Shown: positions 1 to 10,789, numbered from the stretch's first letter. The stretch: 64,000 bases of DNA from Janthinobacterium sp. 1_2014MBL_MicDiv (GCF_001865675.1 NZ_CP011319.1:1984001-2048000), one strand, 5' to 3'. Translations and numbers: made by a program. The notes: generated from the letters alone by a model not told the origin.

Positions 1-1
1 C

Positions 2-1909
2 CTGGTGGCCAGCGCGCTCACGCCCGGCATCGGCAGGGAGGCGCTGGCCCTGCGCCGCAATGCGCACGGCGGCTTCGACAGCCTGTCCGTGCTGCCCGAC
101 GATGCCGGCCTGCTGGTGGCGAGGCGTCCGGTGACGATGGCCGGACAGGTCATCGGCGGCGTCGCCGTGTATGCCACGCCGGCCCTGCTGCACGCGCAGC
201 TGCGCCAGCGCGCGCTGGCCATCGGCGCCATGATCGTGGCGCTCGACGTGATCCTCGTGGCCAGCATCTGGCTCGTGCTGTGGTGCCTGATGCTCAAGCC
301 CCTGCGCGCCATCGGCCAGTACGCGGCCGGCGTCAGCGCGGGGCAGAGCGAGGCCTTCGGCACGCCGCCGCAAGCGTGGTTCGCGGGCGAGCTGCGCACC
401 CTGTACCGCTCGATCCGCGACATGGTGGCGCTGCTCGACAGCCGCTACCGCGCCTTGCAGCGCAGCGAGGAGCGCGTGCAGATGGCCACGGGCGCGGCCA
501 GCATCGGCATCTGGGACTGGAACGTGATCGGCGATGAACTGCAGTGGGACGAGCAGATGTACGCGCAGTTCAAGGCCGATGCGGGCAGCGGCACGCCGCC
601 GGCGGCCATCTGGCGCGCGGCGCTGGTGCCGCAGGATGTGGCGGCGACCAAGGCGGCCCTGCGCGCCGCGCTGGCGTCCGGTCACGCGTTTTCGCACGAG
701 TACCGCATCCTGTGGCCCGATGGCGGCATCCGCTACATCAAGGCCGACGCCGTGATCTTCCGCGACGGCGCGGGCCAGCCCATGCGCCTGGTCGGCTCGA
801 ACTACGACATCACGGCGCACCGCGAGGCGGAGCTGGAACTGCTGCGCCACCGCCACCACCTGGAGGAGCTGGTGGACGAGCGCACGGGTGCGCTGTCGGT
901 GGCGGTCAGCCAGGCGCAGGCGGCCAACCGTGCGAAGAGTACCTTCCTCGCCAACATGAGCCACGAGCTGCGCACGCCCCTGAATTCCGTGATCGGTTTT
1001 TCACGCCTGATGGCCGCCTCGCCCAACATGCAGCCCGATGAAAAGCGCAACCTGGCCATCATCCACCGCTCGGGCAATCACTTATTGACCTTGATTAATG
1101 AAATCCTCGAGCTGTCGAAGGGCGAGGCGGGACGGCTGCAGCCGCAGGCGGAAGTGGTGGCGCTGGCGCCGCTGCTGCAGGAAGTGATGGACATGCTGGG
1201 CATGCGCGCCGAGCAGCAGGGCCTGGCGCTGCGCCTCGATTGCGTGGCCGTGCCGCAGGCGGCCGTGCTCGATGCGACGCGCCTGCGCCAGGTCTTGCTG
1301 AACCTGATGTCGAACGCCGTCAAGTTCGCGGGCGGCGGCAGCGTGACCTTGCGCGTGCGCGGCGAGCGGCTCGACGGCGATGCATGGCGGCTGTCGTTCG
1401 CCGTCAGCGACACGGGCGTCGGCATCGCCCTCGACGACCAGCAGCGCATCTTCGAGCCCTTCGTGCAGGCCGACAGCGCGGGCGCCAAGGATGGCACGGG
1501 CCTGGGGCTGGCCATCTCGCGCGAATTCGTGCAGCTGATGCAGGGCGAGCTGACGGTGGAGTCGGTGCCGGGGCAGGGCGCCACTTTCCGTTTCAGCATA
1601 CCCGTGCAGGCGGCTCCGGCGCCATCGGTCGCGCTGGCCCCAGCGCCGGCGCCATTGCCGCAGCCGCCAGCGCCCGACATGCGGCCGGCGCTGCGGGCGC
1701 AGGACCTGGCGCCGCTGGCGCAGGACGAGCGCGCCGCCTTGCTGGCGGCGCTGCGTGCATTGAACCTGGCCCGCGTGGCGCAGCTGCTGGCCGCCTTGCC
1801 GGCGGCGGCGGGGCCGTTGCTGGCGCCATTGCAGGCGATGCTGGAGCGGCACGAGTATCGCCAGCTGTGCGCGCTGCTCGAGGCGGAGGACGCGCCGGCG
1901 CAGCCGTGA
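2..1909 (+). CDS. Sensor histidine kinase, HAMP-PAS-HisKA-HATPase (5' truncated)
   Basis: The reading frame is open to the left edge of the window, so the N-terminus (first membrane segment and most of the sensor region) is missing. Counting from the GTG at 5, a membrane segment lies near residues 70-96, followed by a HAMP-like linker and a PAS fold near 155-275 (GIWDWN start). The dimerisation/phosphoacceptor helix carries FLANMSHELRTPLNSVIGF with His320. The ATPase domain shows the N box (LLNLMSNAVKF), DTGVGI, FEPF and GTGLGLAIS. A Pro/Ala-rich linker leads to a helical tail of about 90 residues with no receiver Asp. It probably autophosphorylates at the inner membrane. The REC-PAS-GGDEF-EAL protein 175 nt downstream is a plausible partner (inference). 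Confidence 0.9.
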   Translation: MVASALTPGIGREALALRRNAHGGFDSLSVLPDDAGLLVARRPVTMAGQVIGGVAVYATPALLHAQLRQRALAIGAMIVALDVILVASIWLVLWCLMLKPLRAIGQYAAGVSAGQSEAFGTPPQAWFAGELRTLYRSIRDMVALLDSRYRALQRSEERVQMATGAASIGIWDWNVIGDELQWDEQMYAQFKADAGSGTPPAAIWRAALVPQDVAATKAALRAALASGHAFSHEYRILWPDGGIRYIKADAVIFRDGAGQPMRLVGSNYDITAHREAELELLRHRHHLEELVDERTGALSVAVSQAQAANRAKSTFLANMSHELRTPLNSVIGFSRLMAASPNMQPDEKRNLAIIHRSGNHLLTLINEILELSKGEAGRLQPQAEVVALAPLLQEVMDMLGMRAEQQGLALRLDCVAVPQAAVLDATRLRQVLLNLMSNAVKFAGGGSVTLRVRGERLDGDAWRLSFAVSDTGVGIALDDQQRIFEPFVQADSAGAKDGTGLGLAISREFVQLMQGELTVESVPGQGATFRFSIPVQAAPAPSVALAPAPAPLPQPPAPDMRPALRAQDLAPLAQDERAALLAALRALNLARVAQLLAALPAAAGPLLAPLQAMLERHEYRQLCALLEAEDAPAQP

Positions 1910-2083
1910 AAGTGTGGACTGACAACATCGAATTGTTTGAAAAGACGGCCAAAGTGCCGCTGGTGGATGGTGCTAAATTGCAATAAAGATTATGATGATG
2001 GTATGTAGTTCACCGCAAAGAAATGTCTTGTCCAGTGTGGCGCCAGTGCGCCGCGCCTCATCCAAAGCTGAGAGAACTGCTAC

Positions 2084-4288
2084 ATGCACCGCGATTTTTC
2101 GGAAGTGAACGCCAAGGGCGAAGTACTGATCGTTGAAGACACGCCGGCTTCGCTGAAACTGTTGAGCGACTTGCTGGGCGGCGCCGGGTATGCGGTGCGC
2201 CAGGCGCCGAATGGCGAACTGGCCCTGTGGACGGCGCAGGCGCGCCCGCCGGAGCTGATCCTGCTCGACGTGCGCATGCCCGGCCTCGACGGCTTTGAAG
2301 TGTGCCGCCGCCTGAAGGAGATTCCCTCGCTGCGCCAGGTGCCCGTGATCTTCCTGTCGGCGCAGTACGATACGGATGACAAGGTGCGCGGCTTCGCGCT
2401 GGGCGCCGTCGACTTCATCGCCAAGCCGTTCCAGGCCGAGGAAATCCTCGCCCGCACCGACGCCCACGTGCGCCTGGGACGGGCGCAGCTGCAGCTGGCG
2501 CAGGAGCGCGCCAACCTGGAACGCCGCGTGGCCGAACGCACGGCGGAGCTGGAACAGGTGGCCAGCACGCTGGCGCGCGAAGTGCAGATCCGCCGCGCCA
2601 ACGAGGAATTGCTGCGCCTGTCCGGCCAGGTCTTCGAAGCCACCCAGGACGCCATCCTGATCACCGATCCGGCCGGCGTCATCGTCACCTCGAATCCCGC
2701 GTTTACGCGCATCACCGGCTATACGGCGCAGGAAGTGCTGGGCACCGACATCATGCGCCTGCACGCGCAGTACACGGGCGAAGCCGTGCTGCTGGCCATG
2801 CGCCAGGGACTGCGCAGCAGCGGCTGCTGGTCGGGCGAGGTGCAGACGCGGCGCAAGAGCGGCGACACCTATCCCTGCCTGCTCAGCGTCTCCACCGTGC
2901 ATGGCCCGGACGGCGCCGTCGTCAATTACGTGGGCGTCTTCCTCGACATCAGCGAGCGCAAGGCCGAGCAGCACCTGATCGATTTCCTGTCCTACCACGA
3001 CGCGCTGACGGGCTTGCCGAACCGCGTGCTGATGCGCGAGCGCTTCGAACAGGCGCGCGTGAACGCCGTGCGCGACGGCCAGCAGGTGGTGCTGATGTGC
3101 CTGGACCTGGACCGCTTCAAGAACATCAACGACTCGCACGGCCAGGCCGTGGGCGACAAGGCGCTGCAGGTGGTGGCGCGCTTCCTGACGGGCTGCGTGC
3201 GCGAAGGCGACACGGTGGCGCGCCAGGGCGGCGACGAATTCCAGATCCTGCTGCAGGACGACGCCCTGCTGGGGCGTACGCTTGCGCTGGCGCAAACCAT
3301 CCTGGCCGGCCTGCGCGGGGAGCTCAGCGTCGACGGCGAGCGCCTGGCCCTGACCACCAGCATCGGCATCGCCCTGTGTCCGGCCGACGGCGACAGCCTC
3401 GACGACCTGCTGCGCCACGCCGACACGGCGCTGGTGCGCGCCAAGGAAATGGGGCGCGACCACTACGCCTTCTTCACGGAGCGCATGGGCAGCGATATCC
3501 GCGCCCGCCTGGCCATGCAGCAGCAGCTGCGCGGCGCCATCGGCCGCGATGAATTCGAGGTGCACTACCAGCCGCAGATGTGTCTGCGCACGGGCGCCAT
3601 GCTGGGCGCGGAAGCGCTGCTGCGCTGGGACAATCCGGTATTGGGCAAGGTGCCGCCCGGCCTGTTCATCGCGCTGGCCGAGGAATACGGCTCGATCACG
3701 GCCATCGGCGAATGGGTGCTGGAAAGCGTCTGCGCGCAGATCCGCAGCTGGCACGACGCGGGCCTGGGCAGCATCAAGGTGGCCGTCAACCTGTCCGGCA
3801 AGCAGTTTGCGCAGGACCGCACGGTGCCGTTCGTCGAGGCGACCCTGCGCAAGTACGGCATCGCGCCGGCCTGCCTGGGCATCGAAATCACGGAAAGCAC
3901 GGTGATGGGCGATCCGGACAAGGCCGTGGCGGCCCTCACGCGCCTGAAGGATATCGGCGTCGGCATTTCGCTCGACGATTTCGGCACCGGCTATTCCAGC
4001 CTGGGCTACCTGAAGCGCTTTCCCATTGACGTGCTGAAAATCGACAAATCCTTCGTCGACGACGTCACCACCAGCAGCAGCGACGCGGCCATCGCCCGCT
4101 CCGTCATCTCGCTGGCGCACAACCTCGACATGCGCGTCATCGCCGAAGGCGTGGAAACGCGCGCGCAGGTCGATTTCCTGACGGAGCACGGCTGCGACGA
4201 AATGCAGGGCTATTATTTCAGCCGCCCGCTGGCCGCCGCGCCCTTCACGGCGCTGCTGCGCGAACGGCGCGTGCTCGACGTGGCGTAA
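2084..4288 (+). CDS. Response regulator with PAS, GGDEF and EAL domains (c-di-GMP turnover)
   Basis: A 734-residue cytoplasmic protein. It has an N-terminal receiver domain (ILIVEDT-type start, phosphoacceptor Asp62 in ILLDVRMPG, conserved Lys in AKPF), a short coiled coil (about 130-175), a PAS domain (about 180-305), GGDEF (intact motif at 382-386) and EAL (Glu510 in AEALLRW, with DDFGTGYSS further on). Both catalytic signatures are intact, so it may make and degrade cyclic di-GMP under control of phosphorylation. The truncated kinase just upstream on the same strand is a likely phosphodonor. A GAGAG-type ribosome site precedes the ATG. Which catalytic activity dominates cannot be read from sequence. 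Confidence 0.92.
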   Translation: MHRDFSEVNAKGEVLIVEDTPASLKLLSDLLGGAGYAVRQAPNGELALWTAQARPPELILLDVRMPGLDGFEVCRRLKEIPSLRQVPVIFLSAQYDTDDKVRGFALGAVDFIAKPFQAEEILARTDAHVRLGRAQLQLAQERANLERRVAERTAELEQVASTLAREVQIRRANEELLRLSGQVFEATQDAILITDPAGVIVTSNPAFTRITGYTAQEVLGTDIMRLHAQYTGEAVLLAMRQGLRSSGCWSGEVQTRRKSGDTYPCLLSVSTVHGPDGAVVNYVGVFLDISERKAEQHLIDFLSYHDALTGLPNRVLMRERFEQARVNAVRDGQQVVLMCLDLDRFKNINDSHGQAVGDKALQVVARFLTGCVREGDTVARQGGDEFQILLQDDALLGRTLALAQTILAGLRGELSVDGERLALTTSIGIALCPADGDSLDDLLRHADTALVRAKEMGRDHYAFFTERMGSDIRARLAMQQQLRGAIGRDEFEVHYQPQMCLRTGAMLGAEALLRWDNPVLGKVPPGLFIALAEEYGSITAIGEWVLESVCAQIRSWHDAGLGSIKVAVNLSGKQFAQDRTVPFVEATLRKYGIAPACLGIEITESTVMGDPDKAVAALTRLKDIGVGISLDDFGTGYSSLGYLKRFPIDVLKIDKSFVDDVTTSSSDAAIARSVISLAHNLDMRVIAEGVETRAQVDFLTEHGCDEMQGYYFSRPLAAAPFTALLRERRVLDVA

Positions 4289-4328
4289 GCACGCCGCCGC
4301 GCCCTGCATGCGCCGCGGTGCGCCGGCC

Positions 4329-4343
4329 GCACCATTGCGGTGC
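4329..4343. promoter_or_regulatory. NtrC-like palindrome upstream of the urease operon
   Basis: GCACC-N5-GGTGC is a perfect dyad matching the core of the NtrC (nitrogen regulator I) site. It lies about 50 bp upstream of a sigma-54 type -24/-12 element, in the only intergenic gap before ureD. NtrC enhancers usually sit about 80-150 bp upstream of the start site, so this one is rather close. Function is inferred from motif and context. Confidence 0.5.
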
Positions 4344-4391
4344 GGCTGCCGCAGGACGGTGCAGCATTCTCACCATTCCTTCTCTTGAAGC

Positions 4392-4407
4392 TGGCACATA
4401 TCCTGCT
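4392..4407 (+). promoter_or_regulatory. Sigma-54 promoter (-24/-12) for ureD
   Basis: TGGCACA-N4-CTGCT has the invariant GG and GC dinucleotides at the correct 10-bp spacing. It differs from the sigma-54 consensus TGGCACG-N4-TTGCW at two positions. It would start transcription about 20 nt before ureD. Nitrogen-limited expression of urease through NtrC and RpoN is established in enterobacteria and pseudomonads; here it is inferred. Confidence 0.6.
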
Positions 4408-4439
4408 TAGGTCATTGCTTATTTACGCGATCGCCCCGC

Positions 4440-5306
4440 ATGCCAGACAGCACCTCTCCAGCCACGCCCCATGAGGCCAGCGCGCACAGCGCCTGGCAGG
4501 CACGTTTGCGCCTGGGCTTTGCGCTGGACGCCGGCGTCAGCCGCCTCGTCGAGCGCACCCACAGCGGCCCCCTACGCGTGCAAAAGCCGCTGTATCCGGA
4601 AGGCGAAGGCGTCTGCCACGCCATCATCATCCATCCGCCCGGCGGCGTCGTGGGCGGCGACCAGCTGGCCGTGAACGCCACGGTGGGCGACGGCGCGCAT
4701 GCCTTCCTGACGTCGCCGGGCGCCGCCAAATGGTACCGCGCCAACGGCCACGTCTCGGGCCAGCACGTCGCGCTGCGCGTCGGCGCCGGCGCGGCCATCG
4801 AGTGGCTGCCGCAGGAAAGCATCTTCTTCGACCAGGCTTGCGTGCGCCTGCGCCATGAAGTGGAGCTGGCGACGGACGCCAGCTACATCGGCTGCGACAT
4901 CGTCTGCCTGGGCCGCAGCGCCTCGGGCGAAACGTTCAACACCGGCAGCATCGCCCAGCACGTGCAGATACGCCGCGGCGGCAAGCTGCTGTGGTGGGAG
5001 CAGGGCGTGCTGGCCGCCGGCGGCGCGCTGATGGCCAGCCCGCTGGGCCTGGCCGGCCACAGCGTGTGCGCCACCCTGATCGGCGTCGGCCCGCCGCTTG
5101 TCCCCGCTGTGCTGGCCGCCTTGCGCGAGATCAAGGTGCCGGCCGGCGCCGCGTTTGGCGCCACGCAGATGAAATCGCTGGTGGTGGTGCGCCTGCTGTG
5201 CGACGACAGCGAGGCGGCGCGCCACATCATGCTGGCCGCCTGGCAGCTGCTGCGGCCCGCCTTGCTGGGGCGCGACGCTGTTGTTCCGCGCAGCTGGAAT
5301 ACCTGA
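4440..5306 (+). CDS. ureD: Urease accessory protein UreD (UreH)
   Basis: A 288-residue member of the UreD family, the scaffold that binds apo-urease and, with UreF and UreG, delivers nickel. Typical family stretches are RLRLGFALDAGVSRL, the region around IIIHPPGGVVGGDQL, and LTSPGAAKWYRA. The length is normal for the family. It is the first gene of the urease operon and is separated from ureA by 16 nt. The ATG at 4440 lacks a clear Shine-Dalgarno sequence, but no better in-frame start exists downstream of the putative sigma-54 promoter. Confidence 0.95.
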   Translation: MPDSTSPATPHEASAHSAWQARLRLGFALDAGVSRLVERTHSGPLRVQKPLYPEGEGVCHAIIIHPPGGVVGGDQLAVNATVGDGAHAFLTSPGAAKWYRANGHVSGQHVALRVGAGAAIEWLPQESIFFDQACVRLRHEVELATDASYIGCDIVCLGRSASGETFNTGSIAQHVQIRRGGKLLWWEQGVLAAGGALMASPLGLAGHSVCATLIGVGPPLVPAVLAALREIKVPAGAAFGATQMKSLVVVRLLCDDSEAARHIMLAAWQLLRPALLGRDAVVPRSWNT

Positions 5307-5322
5307 CGATGAAAGGAAAGAC

Positions 5323-5625
5323 ATGGACCTGACTCCCCGCGAAAAGGACAAGCTGCTGATCTTCACGGCCGCATTGCTGGCCGAGCGGCGCCTGGCGCGC
5401 GGCCTGAAGCTCAATTACCCGGAAGCGGTGGCGCTGATCAGCGCCGCCATCATGGAGGGCGCGCGCGATGGCAAGTCGGTGGCGCAGCTGATGTCGGACG
5501 GCACAAGGATACTCGCGCGCGCCGACGTCATGGACGGCATCGCCGAGATGATCCCCGACATCCAGGTGGAAGCGACTTTCCCCGACGGCAGCAAGCTGGT
5601 GACCGTGCATCACCCGATACCGTAG
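5323..5625 (+). CDS. ureA: Urease subunit gamma
   Basis: A 100-residue gamma subunit of the nickel urease (urea to ammonia and carbamate). The family start MDLTPREKDKLLIFTAALLA and the segment LNYPEAVALISAAIMEGARDGKSV are clear. The ATG at 5323 is chosen because it follows an AAAGGAAAG ribosome site and gives the standard 100-residue length; an upstream in-frame ATG at 5281 lies inside the end of ureD. The beta subunit is encoded separately 90 nt downstream, the usual proteobacterial arrangement of three subunits. Confidence 0.97.
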   Translation: MDLTPREKDKLLIFTAALLAERRLARGLKLNYPEAVALISAAIMEGARDGKSVAQLMSDGTRILARADVMDGIAEMIPDIQVEATFPDGSKLVTVHHPIP

Positions 5626-5715
5626 TTTTCTGACCGGCCAGGGCGCCATCCGCGCCATGGCTGTTTTGCGCCGGCGACCGGCCGGCAAGCGTTGCGATCT
5701 TTGAAGGAGTCCCAC

Positions 5716-6045
5716 ATGACCCCAGGCGAGTACAGATTGGAAGAGGGCGAAATCAGCCTGAATGCGGGCCGCGCCACGGCCACCGTGGTGGTGGCCAACC
5801 GGGGCGACCGGCCGATCCAGGTCGGCTCGCATTTTCACTTTTTCGAAGTCAACCCGGCGCTGTCGTTCGAGCGCTGGCGCGCGTATGGCATGCGCCTCAA
5901 TATCACGGCCGGTACCGCCGTGCGCTTCGAGCCGGGCCAGCAGCGCACGGTGGAGCTGGTGGCGCTGGCGGGCGAGCGCAAGGTCTTCGGCTTCAATGGC
6001 GAAGTGATGGGCGAACTGCAGGACACCCCACCGGGAAAGGATTGA
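5716..6045 (+). CDS. ureB: Urease subunit beta
   Basis: A 109-residue beta subunit, beginning MTPGEYRLEEGEISLNAGR, with VANRGDRPIQVGSHFHFFEVN and the C-terminal GFNGEVMGEL typical of the family. The ATG at 5716 is preceded by AAGGAG at ideal spacing. Its stop codon is one base before the ureC start, implying translational coupling. It forms the (alpha-beta-gamma)3 urease together with UreA and UreC. Confidence 0.97.
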   Translation: MTPGEYRLEEGEISLNAGRATATVVVANRGDRPIQVGSHFHFFEVNPALSFERWRAYGMRLNITAGTAVRFEPGQQRTVELVALAGERKVFGFNGEVMGELQDTPPGKD

Positions 6046-6046
6046 G

Positions 6047-7747
<1,701 letters not shown>

Positions 7748-7759
7748 GGGGGAGACATC

Positions 7760-8284
7760 ATGCTGACTTTGCATACCAAACTGGGGCCGGATGATACGCG
7801 CGAACCCGGCGCGCAACTGGTGCTGCCCTACGACCAGCGCGAAAAATGCCGGCTGCGCGCCGTGCTGTCGAACGGCGACGACGTGGCCGTGTTCACCGTG
7901 CGCGGCACGGTGCTGCGCGACGGCGAGCGCATGACGGGACCCGGCGGGCAGGTGGTGCGCATCGTCGCCGCGCGCGAACCGACCTACCTGGTGCGGTGCG
8001 CCGACGCGCACACCTTGCTGCGCTGCGCCTTTCACCTGGGGAACCGCCACACGCAGGCGCAGGTGGGCGACGGTTTCTTGCGCATCCGCAAGGACGTGGT
8101 GCTGAAGGAGATGCTGGAAGGCTTGCAGGCGACCGTCACGGAAGAAAGCGCGCCATTCGAGCCGGAGGCGGGCGCGTATGGCGGCGGCCATGGCCACCAC
8201 GATGGCCATGGCCAGCACTTGCTGGCGCCCGTGCCGCTGCGGCAGAAAATCCACCGTCCCGGCGATGCGCCTGGCGCCGCCTGA
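7760..8284 (+). CDS. ureE: Urease nickel metallochaperone UreE
   Basis: A 174-residue UreE. It has the N-terminal peptide-binding domain (LPYDQREKCRLRAVLSNG) and the metal-binding domain (AFHLGNRHTQAQV). The C-terminal tail is His-rich (GGGHGHHDGHGQH), as in UreE proteins that store or transfer several nickel ions. The strong GGGGGAGA ribosome site precedes the ATG. The TGA stop overlaps the ureF ATG by one base, so translation is probably coupled. Confidence 0.95.
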   Translation: MLTLHTKLGPDDTREPGAQLVLPYDQREKCRLRAVLSNGDDVAVFTVRGTVLRDGERMTGPGGQVVRIVAAREPTYLVRCADAHTLLRCAFHLGNRHTQAQVGDGFLRIRKDVVLKEMLEGLQATVTEESAPFEPEAGAYGGGHGHHDGHGQHLLAPVPLRQKIHRPGDAPGAA

Positions 8285-8964
8285 TGCAGGCCTCGGCCCT
8301 GCTGCATCTGCTGCAATTTGCCAGCCCGGCCCTGCCGATCGGCGCCTACAGCTATTCGCAGGGGCTGGAAGCGGCGCTGGAATCGGGCCTGGTGCATGAC
8401 GCGGCCTCGGCGCGCGGCTGGATCGCCCGGCATCTGGCGCAGGTGGTGGCGCGCTGGGAGGCGCCATTGTGCTGGCGGCTGATGCAGGCGTTCGAGCAGC
8501 AGGATCTGTGCGCCGTGCAGCGCTGGAGCGAGCGTTTCATCGCTTCGCGCGACACGGCGGAGTTTCGCGCCGAAACCATCCAGATGGGCTATTCGCTGAC
8601 CAAGCTCCTGGCCGAACTGGGCGTGGCCGACGGCGTGCTGATCGACATGCTGCAGGGCCAGCCGGAAGTGGCGCTGCCGACCGCATATGCGTGCGCCGTG
8701 GCGGCGCTGGCCATTCCGCGCGAGGAGGCGCTGCTGGCCATGCTGTTCGCCTGGGCGGAAAACCAGGTGCTCGTCTGCGTGAAATCCGTGCCGCTAGGGC
8801 AGGTGGCGGGCCAGCGCCTGCTGCTGTCGCTACGGCCGGAGCTGGAAGCGGCGGCCCTGACGGCGCAAACCTTGCAGGACGACGAGATGGGCAACTGGGC
8901 GCCCGGCCTGTCGCTGCTGTCGATGCGGCACGAAGTGCAATACAGCCGGCTGTACCGTTCCTGA
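8284..8964 (+). CDS. ureF: Urease accessory protein UreF
   Basis: A 226-residue, largely helical UreF. It begins with LLHLLQFASPALPIGAYSYSQGLE and has the family-typical SRDTAEFRAETIQMGYSL segment and a C-terminal tail ending in SRLYRS. The family bridges UreD and UreG and gates the GTPase during nickel insertion. The ATG at 8284 overlaps the ureE stop (TGATG). An upstream extension in the same frame exists inside ureE but has no family similarity. Confidence 0.95.
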   Translation: MQASALLHLLQFASPALPIGAYSYSQGLEAALESGLVHDAASARGWIARHLAQVVARWEAPLCWRLMQAFEQQDLCAVQRWSERFIASRDTAEFRAETIQMGYSLTKLLAELGVADGVLIDMLQGQPEVALPTAYACAVAALAIPREEALLAMLFAWAENQVLVCVKSVPLGQVAGQRLLLSLRPELEAAALTAQTLQDDEMGNWAPGLSLLSMRHEVQYSRLYRS

Positions 8965-8985
8965 ACCATTAATGAGAGAGCAAAA

Positions 8986-9624
8986 ATGACATCGATTACC
9001 TCGAATCCGCTGCGCGTGGGCATAGGCGGCCCCGTCGGCTCGGGCAAGACGGCGCTGTGCGAAATGCTGTGCAAGGGCATGCGCGCGCGCTATGACATGG
9101 CCGTCATCACGAACGACATCTACACCAAGGAAGACATGGAAATCCTGCTGCGCGCCGATGCCTTGCCGGCCGAGCGCCTGATGGGCGTGGAGACGGGCGG
9201 CTGCCCGCACACGGCCATCCGCGAAGATGCGTCGATCAACCTGGAGGCGATCGCGCGCATGCAGGCAGATTTTCCCGACCTCGACTTGATCCTGGTCGAA
9301 TCGGGCGGCGATAACCTGGCCGCCACCTTCAGTCCGGAATTGTCGGACCTGACCATTTACGTGATCGACGTGGCCGGCGGCGAAAAAATCCCGCGCAAGG
9401 GCGGGCCCGGCATCACGCGTTCCGATTTGCTCATTATCAACAAGACGGACCTGGCGCCATATGTGGGCGCCAACCTGGACGTGATGGCGCAGGACGCCAG
9501 GCGCATGCGCGGCGAGCGCCCGTTCGTCTTCACCAACCTGCGCAGCGGCGACGGCGTGCAGGTCGTGATCGATTTTATCCGCGAGCAAGGTTTGCTCGAC
9601 CAACCAGGCAAGGAGCTGCAATGA
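8986..9624 (+). CDS. ureG: Urease accessory GTPase UreG
   Basis: A 212-residue SIMIBI-class GTPase that powers nickel transfer to apo-urease. Visible motifs are the P-loop GIGGPVGSGKTAL, TNDIYTKEDME, GVETGGCPHTAIREDAS (metal-binding CPH), the ESGGDNLAATF Walker-B region, and NKTDLAP for guanine recognition. Length and order match the family. The stop overlaps the start of hupE by four bases (ATGA). Confidence 0.97.
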   Translation: MTSITSNPLRVGIGGPVGSGKTALCEMLCKGMRARYDMAVITNDIYTKEDMEILLRADALPAERLMGVETGGCPHTAIREDASINLEAIARMQADFPDLDLILVESGGDNLAATFSPELSDLTIYVIDVAGGEKIPRKGGPGITRSDLLIINKTDLAPYVGANLDVMAQDARRMRGERPFVFTNLRSGDGVQVVIDFIREQGLLDQPGKELQ

Positions 9625-10181
9625 GCGCAAGACTGATGACGAAAACGGCCGCCGTGGCCGCCCTGTGCCTGCTGGCGCTGCCCGCCGTGGCGCATCCCGG
9701 CCATGGCGAGAGCGCCGGCTTCCTGGCTGGCCTGGCCCATCCGTTCACGGGCATCGACCATTTGCTGGCCATGCTGGGCGTGGGTCTCTGGGGCGGCCAG
9801 CAGCGGCGCGGCCTGGCGCAACCGGGCACCTTTCTCGGCATGATGTTGCTGGGCGCGCTGGCCGGCATGGTCGGCTTGACCGTGCCCGGGCTGGAAACGG
9901 GCATTGCCGCCACGGTGGCGCTGGTGGGGCTGGCCATCGCACTGGCGCTGGCCATGCCGAACTGGCTCGGCATGGGGCTCGTGGGCCTGTTTGCGCTGGC
10001 GCATGGCAATGCGCATGGGCAGGAATTGCCGGCCGCGTCGGCCGCCTGCGGCTTCATGCTGGCCTCGGCCACCTTGCTGTTTGCCGGGCGCTTCATGGGC
10101 CAGGTGATGGCCGAGCGCATGCTGCGCGTGGCCGGCGTGGCGCTGACGGCCGCCGGTGTGGTACTGATGGGAATGAATTAG
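9621..10181 (+). CDS. hupE: HupE/UreJ-type nickel (or cobalt) permease
   Basis: A 186-residue membrane protein of the HupE/UreJ family. It has a signal-like N-terminus ending AVAHPGHGES, the family HP.TGIDHLLAM signature (HPFTGIDHLLAMLGVG), about six hydrophobic helices, and a second conserved His-rich helix (GLFALAHGNAHG). The His residues are thought to carry Ni2+ across the inner membrane. Being the last gene of the urease cluster and overlapping ureG supports nickel supply for urease. It meets the convergent acyltransferase gene tail-to-tail with a four-base overlap. Confidence 0.9.
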   Translation: MSARLMTKTAAVAALCLLALPAVAHPGHGESAGFLAGLAHPFTGIDHLLAMLGVGLWGGQQRRGLAQPGTFLGMMLLGALAGMVGLTVPGLETGIAATVALVGLAIALALAMPNWLGMGLVGLFALAHGNAHGQELPAASAACGFMLASATLLFAGRFMGQVMAERMLRVAGVALTAAGVVLMGMN

Positions 10182-10789
10182 GCGTCGGGGCGGCGTTCCG
10201 ACAGCACGATGGGCGCCGCGTTTTCAGGGTGCAAGCCCTGGTGCCCTGCATACACGGCGGCGATGGCCGCCATGTCGGCATCCTTGTCGCCCGTCAAGTC
10301 GATGTGGTCGACGACGCCCAGCACCTTGTTCGGATAGTCGATGTAGACCAGCAGCAGCGGCACCTTGGCGGCCAGCGCCAAGTGATAAAAGCCGCTCTTC
10401 CAGTTCGGGCGGTAGCTGCGCGTCGCTTCCGGCGTGATGGCCAGCCAGTACCAGTCGGCGGCCAGCATGCGCTCGGCCTGGCGGCCGATGGTGCCGCTGG
10501 TGGTGCTACGGTCGACGGGCTCGCCGCCGAGGTAGCGCAGCACCTTGCCCAGCGGGCCGCGGAACAGCGAATCCTTCGCCAGCCAGCGGAATGGCAGGGC
10601 CAGCGCCCATTTGCCGAACAGGCCCACCATGAAATCCCAGTTCGACGTGTGCGGGTAGACGACGGCGATGCCGCGCGGACCCGGCAGGGGGCGAAAGCGC
10701 ATGCGCCAGCCGAACAGGTGCAGCACGCGCAGCGCGCAGCGCTGGTGCCAGGTCGGCAAGTCGCCCGCTTGTACAAATAAGTCGTTCAT
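10178..10789 (-). CDS. 1-acylglycerol-3-phosphate O-acyltransferase-like protein (PlsC family)
   Basis: A 203-residue protein with the acyltransferase HX4D motif (HTSNWD) near residue 47 and a PlsC-like ITPEATRS block in place of the usual FPEGTRS. Such proteins transfer acyl chains to lysophospholipids or other acceptors at the membrane. No strong membrane helix is apparent. The gene converges on hupE and overlaps its last bases. The exact acceptor is unknown. Confidence 0.85.
   Translation of the reverse strand: MNDLFVQAGDLPTWHQRCALRVLHLFGWRMRFRPLPGPRGIAVVYPHTSNWDFMVGLFGKWALALPFRWLAKDSLFRGPLGKVLRYLGGEPVDRSTTSGTIGRQAERMLAADWYWLAITPEATRSYRPNWKSGFYHLALAAKVPLLLVYIDYPNKVLGVVDHIDLTGDKDADMAAIAAVYAGHQGLHPENAAPIVLSERRPDA

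Noticed and set aside
1973..4309. A long minus-strand open frame opposite the REC-PAS-GGDEF-EAL gene
   Set aside because: It is low in recognisable motifs, His/Gln/Arg-rich as expected of a GC-rich antisense frame, and entirely shadowed by a clear gene.
4305..4321. A second NtrC-like site (TGCATG...CGGTGC)
   Set aside because: The half-sites are out of register by one base and poorly conserved.
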